Positions 42,001-51,931 of a DNA stretch of 64,000 nt are shown here, in pieces (the first letter of the stretch is position 1; every line of letters starts with the position of its first letter). The DNA is from Streptomyces sp. NBC_01454 (lineage in GTDB: Bacteria > Actinomycetota > Actinomycetes > Streptomycetales > Streptomycetaceae): contig NZ_CP109460.1 of assembly GCF_036227565.1 (NCBI RefSeq), positions 4,712,001-4,776,000 of the forward strand, in the 5' to 3' direction. The notes beneath the pieces are model-generated. The model ran no database searches and had not been told where the DNA came from. It worked only from the letters and a program-made list of their open reading frames with translations. Both the position numbers and the translations under genes were made by a program.

Positions 42001-42686
42001 GGGAGGGTCCTTTCCAGCGGGAGGGATGTCGTGGACGGGGCGTTCATGGGGTCGTGGGTGTCGCAGCGGTGCGTACCGAGCGAGTGCCGGTAGACGCGCC
42101 AGCCGAGCAGTACGGACAGGGCGAGGACGAGCGGCCCGACGCTGTCGAAGAAGCCGAGCACGATGGCCTGGTCGGACAGGTACAGCGACAGCTGGACCGT
42201 CAGCGTCACGAGACCGCTGCCGAGGACGACCAGGCTGCCGTGGGCGTAGGCCCGGCGTCGCACCGTGCAGCGGCGCCAGCCGGTTCCTTCCTTGGTGACC
42301 AGCCCCACCGCCACGCCCATCAGCGGCCACCTGAGCAGCAGCATCACGGCGTTCGCGGTGACCGTCGCGCCGTGCAGGATCAGGCTCGGCAGGAAGAAGT
42401 CGGTGGCCTCCCCGGTCCGTGCGGCCACCGCCCCCTGGACACAGACCAGGCCCAGGACCGTCAGCGCGCGCCACGCCGGTTTCCTGCGCACCAGGCGGTA
42501 GATGCTGACGCCGGCCCCCGCTGTGAAGGCGAGTGTCAGCGCGAGGGCCAGCCGGTGGGTGAGGGCGAAGCTCACGGTGAATCCGAATACGGGCGCGACA
42601 TCGACCACCGCCGCACGCAGCCGCTCGCGTGCGGCTGCCCGGAGGGCATCCGCGTCCTCGTCCGCGTGGTGTGGTTCAGGGGCCAC
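41997..42686 (-). CDS. DUF3159-like integral membrane protein
   Basis: A 229-residue protein with six hydrophobic segments (PVFGFTVSFALTHRLALALTL; FFLPSLILHGATVTANAVML; VGPLVLALSVLLGWRVYR). Features of the actinobacterial DUF3159 family, including the VRRKPAWRALTVLG type loop, are visible. The GTG at 42684-42686 has GGAG upstream. Its stop overlaps the P450 start (GTGA), so it heads the operon P450-ferredoxin-reductase. Function unknown. Confidence 0.75.
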   Translation of the reverse strand: MAPEPHHADEDADALRAAARERLRAAVVDVAPVFGFTVSFALTHRLALALTLAFTAGAGVSIYRLVRRKPAWRALTVLGLVCVQGAVAARTGEATDFFLPSLILHGATVTANAVMLLLRWPLMGVAVGLVTKEGTGWRRCTVRRRAYAHGSLVVLGSGLVTLTVQLSLYLSDQAIVLGFFDSVGPLVLALSVLLGWRVYRHSLGTHRCDTHDPMNAPSTTSLPLERTLP

Positions 42687-43073
42687 AGCTGCTCCAGATT
42701 CCTCGACTTACGGTGTGCTGTCGCCGTTTGCGGCACCACCCAACTTGCCGTCCCGCCCCGGGTCCCGTCGTCGCCCGTCCGCAGACTCTTGGCCTGCCGC
42801 GGACGCAGTACGGGGACGGCGGCGGCTACGACGAACGCAGACGGTTCGGCATGGCGGCACGGGGCATGGCGGCACGGCGGCACGGCGGCCGGGGCTTGGC
42901 GGGACTGCGGCGGGTGCGGCCCTCCCGGGTCGCGGTGCGGGAGGCGTCTGGCTTTGGCCGTCCGCAGGGCCCTCGGTCGGCCGGGGAGATGGTCCGCCGG
43001 GATCCTCGGGCCGCGGGGCGCCGGGCCCGCCGGCTCCCCCGACTCCCCCCGGGCCTGGGGCCCGGCCCAGGAC
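42687..43073. other. 387-bp intergenic region with short repeats
   Basis: No gene is supported. It carries several tandem copies of GGCATGGCGGCAC/GGCGGCACG around 42849-42890 and G/C-rich inverted stretches that could end transcription from the PHP gene. Promoters for the DUF3159-P450 operon should lie just above 42686. Confidence 0.5.
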
Positions 43074-44594
43074 TCAGCCCCAGCGCCCCACGAACACCGG
43101 GTTGGTCATCGCGGCCATCGGCCCCGGGAAGCCCGGGGTGGTGGCGGGGTGGCGGACCTCCGCGCGTATGTAGGCGGCGTTGTCGGGGGTGGTCCGCCAG
43201 CTGAGGGTGCCGGCGCCCGAGGGCGGGAGGGGGGCCGTGTGCAGCCGTCCCTGGTCGGTGATGAAGGAGGCCGTGCAGCCCGGGGCGCCGGTGACCTTCA
43301 GCTGGGCGGTGACCTCGGAGGTGCCCGGGACGTCCAGGCGCTCGCCGATCCCGGCGTGTTCGCCGTGCGCGCCGGTGACGGAGAAGGCCAGGTCGATCTT
43401 CGCGGACTCGGCGATCCAGACGCGGCCCGCCCGGATGCCGTCCTGCAGGGCGCGGCGGGAGAGGTCGTCGGCGAGCACCACGGTCTGTGGCAGGCCGACG
43501 ACATCCGGATCGCGGTGGGCGTCGCTGTGACCGACGGCCGGCAGCCAGTCGGCGCGGCCCTGGATGTGAGCCACCAGGGTGTTGTCCCACTCGGCGAGGG
43601 TGACCTCGTCATCGGGGGTGTACGGGCCGTTCCACACCTCCACCGCATCGGCGTCGTTCAGCCCGAACTTCCAGTTGCAGCCGATGCAGGTGGCGTGCGG
43701 ATGCGCGGGGATGACCAGGCCGCCGGCCCGCCGTACGGCACGGGCGTACTTGCCGAAGGCGTTGTCGCGGGCACGGTAGCGCCAGTCGATGAAGACCCCG
43801 GGGTCGGTGCCCATCGCCACCACGTGACCGTTGCGGGTGGTGATCTCCTCGCCGGTGAGGATCAGCAGGTCATCGCCCCACAGGCCCTCCCAGGCGCGAT
43901 GCGAGGAGGTGGTGTTGTGCTCGGTGGTGGTGAGGAAGTCCAGCCCGGCGGCGCGGGCCAGCGCGGCGATCTCGGCGGGCGTGCGCTTGCCGTCGGAGTG
44001 CACGGAGTGCAGATGGCTGTCGCCGCGGTACCAGGCGCGGCCGCGGCCCCGGGCGCGCTCGGGCGGATAAACGGGAACCGGGGTGTGGCCCCGGGGGCCG
44101 TACCGCAGGGTGACCGTGACGTCGTAGGACAGCCCCTGCGGCGCGACCGTGTACGGGCCGAGGGCGAGGTGCCAGATACCGGCGTTGACGGGACCCGGGA
44201 GATAGCCCGGGGTGGCCTCGTCGGCGCGCAGGAAGAACTCCGTACGCGCCCCGCCCGACCAGCCGCGGAAGCCGGCGCCACCGAGGGCGGTGCCCCGCTC
44301 GTCGAAGATGCCGATGTCGCAGGCGTTGCCGGCCGTGCCCTCGGGGACGGCCGGCCGGTCATAGGTGTAGGAGACGGCGATCTCACGGACGCCAGGGGGG
44401 ACTTCGACGGGCAGATGGACGAAGTCCGGTGCGCCCGTGGGCAGATGGCCGGTGACCCGACGGGTCTGCTCACCGGGCCCGCCTCCGGGCCGCCCGTCCG
44501 CGGGTGCCGCGTCGGCGAAGCTCACACGTCCGAGCGTAAGCGCGCCCGTCGCGCCCGCAACCGCCGAAAGTCTCAGGACCTCGCGTCGTTCCAT
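43074..44594 (-). CDS. Exported PHP-domain metallohydrolase (CehA/McbA-like)
   Basis: A 506-residue protein with a Tat-like signal (MERREVLRLSAVAGATGALTLG) and a PHP phosphoesterase domain: HLHSVHSDGKRTPAEIAALA with the HxH metal site, LDFLTTTEHNT (EH), ILTGEEITT, VIPAHPHA, and GHSDAHRD. CehA/McbA enzymes hydrolyse carbamates or phosphoesters outside the membrane. A beta-rich N-terminal domain (about 75-215) precedes the PHP domain. The ATG at 44592-44594 with GGGGCGGGG upstream is preferred; a farther start exists but would bury the signal peptide. Confidence 0.85.
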   Translation of the reverse strand: MERREVLRLSAVAGATGALTLGRVSFADAAPADGRPGGGPGEQTRRVTGHLPTGAPDFVHLPVEVPPGVREIAVSYTYDRPAVPEGTAGNACDIGIFDERGTALGGAGFRGWSGGARTEFFLRADEATPGYLPGPVNAGIWHLALGPYTVAPQGLSYDVTVTLRYGPRGHTPVPVYPPERARGRGRAWYRGDSHLHSVHSDGKRTPAEIAALARAAGLDFLTTTEHNTTSSHRAWEGLWGDDLLILTGEEITTRNGHVVAMGTDPGVFIDWRYRARDNAFGKYARAVRRAGGLVIPAHPHATCIGCNWKFGLNDADAVEVWNGPYTPDDEVTLAEWDNTLVAHIQGRADWLPAVGHSDAHRDPDVVGLPQTVVLADDLSRRALQDGIRAGRVWIAESAKIDLAFSVTGAHGEHAGIGERLDVPGTSEVTAQLKVTGAPGCTASFITDQGRLHTAPLPPSGAGTLSWRTTPDNAAYIRAEVRHPATTPGFPGPMAAMTNPVFVGRWG

Positions 44595-44697
44595 CCCCGC
44601 CCCCTGTGCCGTGTGGTGTCCGTTCCGTGTCGCCGTGCGGTCGGCTCGTTGCGCCGCGTGAACTGTTGTACGCGGGCGGGACACGCAGCGAAAGGGC

Positions 44698-44706
44698 TGT
44701 GGATAA
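44698..44706. promoter_or_regulatory. Single DnaA-box-like 9-mer
   Basis: TGTGGATAA (complement of TTATCCACA) lies between the divergent PHP and LLM genes. A single box has unclear meaning. Confidence 0.35.
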
Positions 44707-44762
44707 CCGTTGACCGGTGAGGCACCATGCGGTCACCCACACGTCTGACGGAGGTTTCCCAC

Positions 44763-45587
44763 ATGCGGATCGCGACCACGATCTTCCTGACGGACGAGAC
44801 GATCCGGCCGGACCGGCTGGGCCACGAGCTGGAGCAGCGCGGATTCGCCGGGCTCTACCTCCCCGAGCACACCCACATCCCCGTCAGCCGCGACACCCCC
44901 GCCCCCATGGGCGAACCCCTGCCCCGCGAATACGGCCGCACCCTCGACCCGTTCATCGCGCTAGGCCAGGCCGCCGCGGTCACCGAGCGGCTCGCCCTGG
45001 GCACCGGCATCACCCTCGTCGGCCAGCACGATCCGGTCGACCTCGCCAAGCAGGTCGCCACCCTCGACTTCCTCTCCGGGGGCCGCTTCACCCTCGGCAT
45101 CGGCTATGGATGGAACGTCGAGGAGGCCGCCGACCACGGGGTGGAATGGTCGACCCGGCGGGAGCTGGCCCGTGACCGGGTGGCGCTGATGCGCGCCCTG
45201 TGGGCCGGGGAACCGACCGCGTACCAGGGCGCATTCGGCTCCGTACGGGCATCCCTCGCGCACCCCAAGCCGGTGCACGGCGCGCCGCGCATCCTGCTCG
45301 GCGGCGCGGCCGGGCCCAAGCTCTTCGGGCAGATCGCGGCCTACGCGGACGGGTGGCTGCCGATCGGCGGGCGGGGACTGACCGAGACCGTGCCGGCGCT
45401 CCGGCAGGCGTGGACGGACGCCGGGCGCACCGGCGAGCCGGTCGTGGTGCCGTACGCGGTCCGCCCCTCGCCCGGGAAGCTGGCGTACTACCGCGAGCTG
45501 GGCCTCGAGGAAGTGGTCCTGCAGTTGCCGGCGGCCGGCGAGGCGGAAGTCCTGCGGACGCTCGATGACTTCGCGCAGTATCTGTGA
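44763..45587 (+). CDS. LLM-class F420-dependent oxidoreductase
   Basis: A 274-residue luciferase-like enzyme with RIATTIFLTDETIRPDRLG, FAGLYLPEHTHIPVSRDTP, LALGTGITLVGQHDPVDLAKQVATLDFLSGGRFTLGIGYG and PRILLGGAAGPKLFGQIAAYADGWLP. This TIGR03619 arrangement is the F420-dependent kind. The ATG at 44763 with GGAGG upstream is preferred over an earlier one at 44727. Only a half operator (CTGACGG, 44745-44751) is present, so regulon membership is doubtful. Confidence 0.85.
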   Translation: MRIATTIFLTDETIRPDRLGHELEQRGFAGLYLPEHTHIPVSRDTPAPMGEPLPREYGRTLDPFIALGQAAAVTERLALGTGITLVGQHDPVDLAKQVATLDFLSGGRFTLGIGYGWNVEEAADHGVEWSTRRELARDRVALMRALWAGEPTAYQGAFGSVRASLAHPKPVHGAPRILLGGAAGPKLFGQIAAYADGWLPIGGRGLTETVPALRQAWTDAGRTGEPVVVPYAVRPSPGKLAYYRELGLEEVVLQLPAAGEAEVLRTLDDFAQYL

Positions 45588-45928
45588 CGCAGGGGAGCGG
45601 GCCGTAAGGGAATGGTGACGGCCGGGGCGGCCGGGGGCGCGACACGGCCGTCCGCACCACCCCCGTCCCGCGTCCCGGGCCGCGCTCCACCGGCGAGCCC
45701 TAGGACCATCGGCGTACCGTCCCCGGCCCAGAGGGCGACCGGAGGCTGTTCCGGGGCCGGCCTCGTGGACGTAGCGTCGGAGGTGAGGACCCGCAGGCCG
45801 GCGTCGCGGCGGCTCAGGGGTCCGAAGGAGTCCGGTCAGCGGCCCCCGGAAGAGCGACGGCCGGCCCGATCCCCGCGGAGCCGGGGCGGCGCCGCCGGTC
45901 ACGGGCCCGGAGAGAGCAAGGAGATCCC
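45588..45928. other. 341-bp intergenic region, nothing clear
   Basis: Between the LLM and VOC genes, both on the plus strand. No reading frame, repeat or strong hairpin stands out. AAGGAGAT at 45918-45925 is the ribosome binding site for the VOC gene. Confidence 0.5.
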
Positions 45929-46330
45929 ATGCCCCGCCTCGACCACACGATCGTGCACAGCACCGACCGGTTCGCCTCCGCCAGGTTCCTGGCCGATCTG
46001 CTCGGCGCGCCCGAACCGAAGGCGTACGGCCCCTTCGCCGCCCTCAAGCTGGACAACGGGGTGGCCCTCGACTACGCGGAGCATGTCGCCGGCGGCCGTG
46101 AGTTCGTCCCCACGCACTATGCGTTCCTGGTGACCGAGGAGGAGTTCGACGCGATCTTCGCGCGCATACAGGAGCGTGAGCTGTCCTACTGGGCCGATCC
46201 CCTGCACAGCAGGCCGCAGGAGATCAACACCCTGGACGGCGGCCGGGGTCTCTACCTCAACGACCCCGACGGTCACAACATGGAGTTCCTGACCCGGACC
46301 TACTCCGAGGAGTTGCTGGCCGGTATGTAG
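45929..46330 (+). CDS. VOC-family protein (glyoxalase-like)
   Basis: A 133-residue single-domain VOC protein: LDHTIVHSTDRFASARFLADLLG, then TLDGGRGLYLNDPDGHNMEFLTRTY with the usual metal-site His and terminal Glu. AAGGAGAT precedes the ATG. Substrate unknown; length is normal for extradiol dioxygenase-like and fosfomycin-resistance-like members. Confidence 0.87.
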   Translation: MPRLDHTIVHSTDRFASARFLADLLGAPEPKAYGPFAALKLDNGVALDYAEHVAGGREFVPTHYAFLVTEEEFDAIFARIQERELSYWADPLHSRPQEINTLDGGRGLYLNDPDGHNMEFLTRTYSEELLAGM

Positions 46331-46462
46331 GCGTGCGGTGAGCCGCCGCCGGGAAGTGCCCCCACGGGCCCGGACGACACCTCCGTCCGTAGTGATCAGC
46401 GGCACATCAACCGCCGGTTCTGCGGCGGCGGCGCTGTCGGTGGGCGCTCGTATCCTCGGAGG

Positions 46463-49111
46463 ATGACTTCCAGCGCGCAGGGACCTGACCAGGCATCCGA
46501 CCAAGGGACCGACCGCGCCCTCACCGTTGGACCCGCCCGCGGGAGCCGGCCCACGGCCAACGCCATGCGCCGTGCGCTCAAGCGGGCCCGGGACGGAGTG
46601 GCGCTGGACGCCGGCGAGGCCGCGGTGCTGCTGCAGGCCCGCGGCGAGGACCTGCGGGACCTGTGCGCCTCCGCGGCCCGGGTGCGGGACGCCGGCCTGG
46701 AGGCCGCGGGCCGCCCCGGAGTCATCACCTATTCGCGTGGCGTCTTCCTCCCCCTGACGCGGCTGTGCCGGGACACGTGCCACTACTGCACCTTCGTCAC
46801 CGTCCCCGGCAAGCTGCGCCGGGACGGCCACGGGATGTTCATGTCGCCCGACGAGGTGCTGGACATCGCCCGCCGCGGCGCCGAAATGGGCTGCAAGGAA
46901 GCCCTGTTCACGCTCGGCGACAAGCCGGAGGAGCGCTGGCCCGAGGCCCGCGAGTGGCTGGAGGCGCACGGCTACGACGACACGCTCTCCTATGTACGTG
47001 CCATGGCCATCCGCGTCCTGGAGGAGACGGGTCTGCTGCCGCACCTCAACCCCGGGGTGCTGTCCTGGACGGACTTCCAGCGGCTCAAGCCCGTGGCGCC
47101 CTCCCTGGGGATGATGCTGGAGACGACCGCCGAGCGCCTCTGGAGCGAGCCCGGCGGCCCGCACCACGGATCGCCCGACAAGGAACCGGCCGTCCGGCTG
47201 CGCGTCCTGGAGGACGCCGGCCGTTCCAACGTGCCCTTCACCACGGGGCTGCTCATCGGCATCGGTGAGACGTACGAGGAGCGCGCGGAGTCCCTCTTCG
47301 CGCTGCGCCGCATCCAGCGCGCGTACCACGGCATCCAGGAACTGATCATGCAGAACTTCCGCGCCAAGCCGGACACGGCGATGCGCGGAATGCCGGACGC
47401 CGAGCTGGAGGAACTCGCCGCGACGATCGCGGTGGCCCGGCACCTCATGGGCCCCTCGACCCGCATCCAGGCGCCGCCCAACCTCGTCGACGGCGCATAC
47501 GCCCTGCTCATCGACGCGGGGATCGACGACTGGGGCGGCGTCTCCCCGCTGACCCTGGACCACGTCAACCCCGAGCGCCCCTGGCCGCAGATCGAGGAGC
47601 TCGCCGCGCGCTGCGCCGCGGCCGGCTTCGAGCTGCGCGAACGGCTCCCCATCTACCCGGAGTTCCTCCAGCGCGGCGAGCCCTGGCTCGACCCCCGCCT
47701 GCTGCCCCATGTCCGTGCGCTCGCCGACCCGGAGACGGGCCTGGCGGTGGAGGACGCTCCCGTGGTGGGCCGCCCCTGGCAGGAGCCCGACGAGGGCTTC
47801 ACGATGAGCTCCTCGGGCCGCACCGACCTGCACCACACCATCGACACCGAGGGCCGCACGACCGACCGCCGCGACGACTTCGACGAGGTCTACGGCGACT
47901 GGGAGGCGCTGCGCGAGGCCGCCGCCCCCGGGATGGTGCCCGAGCGCATCGACGCCGACGTACGACAGGCGCTGTCACAGGCCGCGGACGACCCCACCCG
48001 GCTCACCGACGCCGAGGCGCTGGCACTGCTGCACGCCGACGGACCGGCCCTGGACGCCCTCTGCACCATCGCCGACACGCTGCGCCGCGACACCGTGGGC
48101 GACGACGTCACCTACATCGTCACCAGGAACATCAACTTCACCAACGTCTGCTACACCGGCTGCCGCTTCTGCGCGTTCGCCCAGCGCCGCACCGACGCCG
48201 ACGCCTACACCCTCTCCCTCTCCCAGGTCGCCGACCGTGCCGAGCAGGCCTGGGACGTGGGCGCGGTGGAGGTGTGTATGCAGGGCGGCATCCACCCCGA
48301 TCTGCCCGGCACCGCGTACTTCGACATCGCGCGGGCCGTCAAGGAACGCGTCCCCGGGATGCATGTGCACGCCTTCTCGCCCATGGAGGTCGTCAACGGC
48401 GCCACGCGCACCGGGCTGTCGATCCGCGAGTGGCTGACCGAGGCCAGGGCCGCCGGCCTGGGCTCCCTCCCCGGCACCGCCGCCGAGATCCTCGACGACG
48501 AGGTCCGCTGGATCCTCACCAAGGGCAAACTGCCCACCGCCACCTGGGTCGAGGTCATCAAGACCGCCCATGAGCTGGGCATCCGCTCGTCCTCGACGAT
48601 GATGTACGGCCATGTCGACCAGCCGCGCCACTGGCTGGGGCATCTGCGGCTGCTGGCACAGATCCAGCAGGAGACCGGCGGCTTCACGGAGTTCGTCACC
48701 CTCCCCTTCATCCACACCAACGCCCCCGTCTACCTCGCCGGCATCGCCCGCCCCGGCCCCACCACGCGCGACAACCGCGCGGTGACGGCCATGGCCCGGC
48801 TGCTGCTCCACCCCCACCTCACCAACATCCAGACCAGCTGGGTCAAGCTCGGCACGGAGGGCGCCGCCGAAATGCTCCGCTCCGGCGCCAACGACCTGGG
48901 CGGCACCCTGATGGAGGAGACCATCTCCCGGATGGCGGGTTCGAGTTACGGCTCCTACCGCTCCATCCAGGACCTGATCGCCATCGCCGACCTGGCCGGC
49001 CGCCCGGCCCGCCCGCGCACCACGACCTACGGCCCGGTCCCCGAGGAACGCCGCACCGCCGCCCTCGCCTCGGACGGCCATCTGCCGGAGCTGCTGCCGG
49101 TTGTGGAGTAG
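46463..49111 (+). CDS. fbiC: FO synthase FbiC (bifunctional CofG/CofH), F420 biosynthesis
   Basis: An 882-residue enzyme with two radical-SAM modules. The N-terminal CofG half has CRDTCHYC (C102, C106, C109); the C-terminal CofH half has CYTGCRFC (C563, C567, C570). Together they join tyrosine and a flavin precursor to make FO, the deazaflavin chromophore of F420. Length is normal. TATCCT lies seven to twelve bases before the ATG, with GGAGG between, so transcription may start at the codon. Its presence supports F420 supply for the DDN-like and LLM enzymes here, though the other fbi genes are not in the window. Confidence 0.96.
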   Translation: MTSSAQGPDQASDQGTDRALTVGPARGSRPTANAMRRALKRARDGVALDAGEAAVLLQARGEDLRDLCASAARVRDAGLEAAGRPGVITYSRGVFLPLTRLCRDTCHYCTFVTVPGKLRRDGHGMFMSPDEVLDIARRGAEMGCKEALFTLGDKPEERWPEAREWLEAHGYDDTLSYVRAMAIRVLEETGLLPHLNPGVLSWTDFQRLKPVAPSLGMMLETTAERLWSEPGGPHHGSPDKEPAVRLRVLEDAGRSNVPFTTGLLIGIGETYEERAESLFALRRIQRAYHGIQELIMQNFRAKPDTAMRGMPDAELEELAATIAVARHLMGPSTRIQAPPNLVDGAYALLIDAGIDDWGGVSPLTLDHVNPERPWPQIEELAARCAAAGFELRERLPIYPEFLQRGEPWLDPRLLPHVRALADPETGLAVEDAPVVGRPWQEPDEGFTMSSSGRTDLHHTIDTEGRTTDRRDDFDEVYGDWEALREAAAPGMVPERIDADVRQALSQAADDPTRLTDAEALALLHADGPALDALCTIADTLRRDTVGDDVTYIVTRNINFTNVCYTGCRFCAFAQRRTDADAYTLSLSQVADRAEQAWDVGAVEVCMQGGIHPDLPGTAYFDIARAVKERVPGMHVHAFSPMEVVNGATRTGLSIREWLTEARAAGLGSLPGTAAEILDDEVRWILTKGKLPTATWVEVIKTAHELGIRSSSTMMYGHVDQPRHWLGHLRLLAQIQQETGGFTEFVTLPFIHTNAPVYLAGIARPGPTTRDNRAVTAMARLLLHPHLTNIQTSWVKLGTEGAAEMLRSGANDLGGTLMEETISRMAGSSYGSYRSIQDLIAIADLAGRPARPRTTTYGPVPEERRTAALASDGHLPELLPVVE

Positions 49112-49127
49112 CTGAGGCGGCCGGGCC

Positions 49128-49160
49128 GGCGCCGGCGCGGGAGGCGGCGCCGCCGGCGCC
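49128..49160 (+). terminator. Hairpin after fbiC
   Basis: GGCGCCGGCG (49128-49137) and CGCCGGCGCC (49151-49160) form a 10-bp stem with a 13-base loop between fbiC and the convergent small gene. Confidence 0.5.
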
Positions 49161-49223
49161 ACGAGGCCGGCTGCCTGACGGGCCGCACCCGGATCGGGCG
49201 CTCCGGCCGGCCGCGCGGCCCCG

Positions 49224-49481
49224 TTACTCGCCGCCCTCGTACTCGGCCTCGTGCTGCAGGATGCACTGCTGCCACTGCGACAGTGCCTCCTCGCGGTCGC
49301 CTCCGCTGTCCTGGGCGGCGACGATCAGTGCGTCGGCGGCCATCGCGGCAAGCCGTACGGCGATATGGCAGACATCGCTCTGGGGGAGCGGACGGAGGAG
49401 TTCCACCGCGCCGTCGCTGTCTCCGGAGAGCGCGGAGGCGACGACAGCCATGGTGGTGCGATCCCACTCGTACTCGGACAT
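49224..49481 (-). CDS. Small conserved helical protein, unknown function
   Basis: An 85-residue acidic protein starting MSEYEWDRTTMAVVASALSG and ending CILQHEAEYEGGE. It is predicted helical with LRPLPQSDVCHIAVRLAAMAADALIVAAQDSGG. It looks like a Streptomyces conserved protein; no domain recognised. The ATG at 49479-49481 is preferred, since an upstream start would add a Pro/Gly-rich piece. Confidence 0.6.
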   Translation of the reverse strand: MSEYEWDRTTMAVVASALSGDSDGAVELLRPLPQSDVCHIAVRLAAMAADALIVAAQDSGGDREEALSQWQQCILQHEAEYEGGE

Positions 49482-49595
49482 GGGGACAGCATGCCCAGCG
49501 GGCACCGCCGCCATGATCGAACGGTTGACCCCCTGTTCGGGGGCCGGGCGGCCCTGCCGTCCGCCGGTCACCGGCGCCGCTGCCGCCCGCCCGCG

Positions 49596-50555
49596 TCAGC
49601 CCAGTTCGCGGACCGGGCTGCCCGCCAGGAAGGCGGTGATGTCCTCGACGGCCTGCTGGAAGTAGCCCTCGTAGTTGCGGCGGGTGACATAGCCGAGGTG
49701 GGGGAGGGCGAGCACGTTCGGGAGGGTGCGCAGCGGGTGGCCGGCGGGCAGTGGCTCCTGGTCGAAGACGTCCAGGCCGGCGCCGGCGATCCAGTGCTCG
49801 CGCAGCGCCCGCAGCAGCGCGGACTGCTCGACGATGGCGGCGCGGGAGGTGTTGACGAGGTACGCCGTGGGCCGCATCCGCCGGAGTTCTCCCGCGCCGA
49901 GCAGGCCGCGGGTGCGGTCGCCGAGCACGAGGTGCACGGAGACGAAGTCGGCGGTCTCCAGGAGCTCTTCCTTGGAGGCGGCGAGGCGGACGCCCGCCTC
50001 CGTGGCGCGCTCGGCGGTCAGATTCCGGCTCCAGGCCGTCACGTTCATGCCGAAGGCCCGGCCGATCCGGGCGACCCGGGTGCCGATCTTGCCGAGGCCG
50101 AGCAGTCCGAGCGTGCGGCCGTGCAGATCCGCGCCGAGCGTGGTCTGCCAGGGCCCGTCGGCGCGCATCGCGGTGCTCTCGGTGGCGAGGTGGCGGGCGA
50201 GGCCCAGGATCAGTGCCCAGGTCAGTTCGACGGGCGGCTCGGTGTTACTGGCGGTGCCGCAGACGGTGACGCCGTGCCGGGCGGCGGCCGTCAGATCGAT
50301 GGCGGCATTGCGCATCCCGGAGGTGACCAGGAGCCGCAGCCGGGGCAGCCGGGCCAGGAGCGAGGCGGGGAACGGGGTGCGCTCGCGCATCGCGACGACG
50401 ATCTCGCAGTCGCCGATCGCCGCGACCACCTCGTCCTCGGAGCCGAGGGGCCGCCGCAGCGTACGGACGTCCACGGCGCCCGCCAGGAGGGACCAGTCGG
50501 CCATCGAGAGGGCGATGTCCTGGTAGTCGTCGAGTACGGCGCAGCGCAACGTCAT
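49596..50555 (-). CDS. D-2-hydroxyacid dehydrogenase family protein
   Basis: A 319-residue NAD-dependent enzyme. NAD motif LGLLGLGKIGTRVARIGRAFGMNVTAWSRN, catalytic Arg in LVTSGMRNAAID, Glu in DVFDQEPLPAGHPL, and His in LALPHLGYVTRRN. Substrates in the family include phosphoglycerate, lactate and glyoxylate; which applies here is not clear. It stands alone between a small gene and the divergent ADP-ribosylglycohydrolase. Confidence 0.88.
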   Translation of the reverse strand: MTLRCAVLDDYQDIALSMADWSLLAGAVDVRTLRRPLGSEDEVVAAIGDCEIVVAMRERTPFPASLLARLPRLRLLVTSGMRNAAIDLTAAARHGVTVCGTASNTEPPVELTWALILGLARHLATESTAMRADGPWQTTLGADLHGRTLGLLGLGKIGTRVARIGRAFGMNVTAWSRNLTAERATEAGVRLAASKEELLETADFVSVHLVLGDRTRGLLGAGELRRMRPTAYLVNTSRAAIVEQSALLRALREHWIAGAGLDVFDQEPLPAGHPLRTLPNVLALPHLGYVTRRNYEGYFQQAVEDITAFLAGSPVRELG

Positions 50556-50764
50556 GCGGATTCTCCCGGGAGGGCGACGGGGACGGCCGGGGTGGCCGGG
50601 GTGGCCGGATGGTGCTGATCGGGACCGTACCGGCCAAAAGCCTCCTTGTGAGTGACTATTCGCATTACCCTCCTGGGCAAAAATTGATCAATCCTGAACG
50701 ATTACAGTGCTGCCCCGGGGGGCCTCTGCTAGGCCCCCGAACGTCGTGAGCTTCGGGAGGCGCA

Positions 50765-51883
50765 GTGAGCGCAGCGGGAGGCGGCGCCATCTGGGGGCGC
50801 GCGGAACAGCAGGACTTCCGCAGCCGGGTGCGCGGCTGTCTGCTCGGCGGCGCCCTCGGCGACGCACTGGGCGCCGGCATCGAATTCGACGCGCTCGACG
50901 CGATCCGCACGGCGCACGGCCAGGAGGGCGTCACGGAACTCGTGCCCGCCTTCGGGCGGCGCGGCGCGGTCACCGACGACACCCAGATGACCCTGTTCAC
51001 CGTGGACGGACTGATCCGGGCGCAGGTCCGCCGCGACACCGGGGCCTGGCACCCGCCGACCGACGTCCACCGCGCCTATCTGCGCTGGGCCGCCACCCAG
51101 CGCGACTGGGGCCCGGACGAGCGCAAGAAGGACGACGGCTGGCTCGCCCGGGAAGAGTGGCTCTACTCCCGCCGCGCGCCCGGCCGGGCCTGCCTGAGCG
51201 GACTCGGCGACGAGGTGATGGGCACCCTGGAGGCGCCCAAGAACCCGGACTCCAAGGGCTGCGGCGCGGTGATGCGCTCCGCGCCGTTCGGGCTGCTGGT
51301 CGGCTGGGAGCCGCAGCTGGTCTTCCAGCTCGCCGCCGAGTGCGCCGCCCAGACCCACGGCCACCCCACCGGCTATCTGGCCGCCGGCGCCTTCGCGGTC
51401 ATCAGCCACTCACTGGCCCGCGGTGAGGTGCTCGACGGCGCCGTGCAGAAGGCACTGGCGCATCTGGCCACCCGCCCGGGCCACGAGGAGACCTCCGACG
51501 CCCTCAAGCGCGCGCTCGGCGCCGTACGGCAGGGGATGCCGACGCCCGCCCGGGTGGAGTCGCTGGGCGAGGGCTGGACGGCCGAGGAGGCGCTGGCGAT
51601 CGGGGTGTACTGCGCACTGGTCGCCGAGGACGTCCGGCACGGGCTGCTGCTCGCCGTCAACCACGGCGGCGACAGCGACTCCACCGGCGCCATCTGCGGC
51701 AATCTGCTGGGCACCCTGCACGGCGAGACGGCGCTGCCGCCGGACTGGCTGGTCGAGCTGGAGGGCCGGGGCACGATCCTGCAGCTGGCCGACGACTTCT
51801 CGATGGAGATGACCCAGGGAGCCGCGCTGCACGGCCCGGCCGGATCGTCGCCGGGGTGGCTGGCCCGGTACCCCAGGGCGTAG
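50765..51883 (+). CDS. ADP-ribosylglycohydrolase family protein
   Basis: A 372-residue DraG-type hydrolase that removes ADP-ribose from proteins or nucleic acids. The metal-binding motifs are clear: GALGDALGAGIEFD, TDDTQMTLFTVDGLI, and NHGGDSDSTGAICGNLLG. GTG start with GGGAGG upstream. It is close to MacroD-unrelated ARH-like proteins in Streptomyces; the target is unknown. Confidence 0.93.
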   Translation: MSAAGGGAIWGRAEQQDFRSRVRGCLLGGALGDALGAGIEFDALDAIRTAHGQEGVTELVPAFGRRGAVTDDTQMTLFTVDGLIRAQVRRDTGAWHPPTDVHRAYLRWAATQRDWGPDERKKDDGWLAREEWLYSRRAPGRACLSGLGDEVMGTLEAPKNPDSKGCGAVMRSAPFGLLVGWEPQLVFQLAAECAAQTHGHPTGYLAAGAFAVISHSLARGEVLDGAVQKALAHLATRPGHEETSDALKRALGAVRQGMPTPARVESLGEGWTAEEALAIGVYCALVAEDVRHGLLLAVNHGGDSDSTGAICGNLLGTLHGETALPPDWLVELEGRGTILQLADDFSMEMTQGAALHGPAGSSPGWLARYPRA

Positions 51884-51931
51884 CCCGTGCCGGCCGGCGA
51901 CCGGCCCTCGCGGGCCAGCCGGCCGCCCCGG

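Noticed and set aside
44698..44706. Single TGTGGATAA box and a similar TTTTCCACA near 54193
   Set aside because: Isolated boxes are expected by chance and do not indicate an origin.
44745..44751. CTGACGG before the LLM gene at 44763 as a regulon site
   Set aside because: Only one half-site is present; no matching right half occurs at the right distance.
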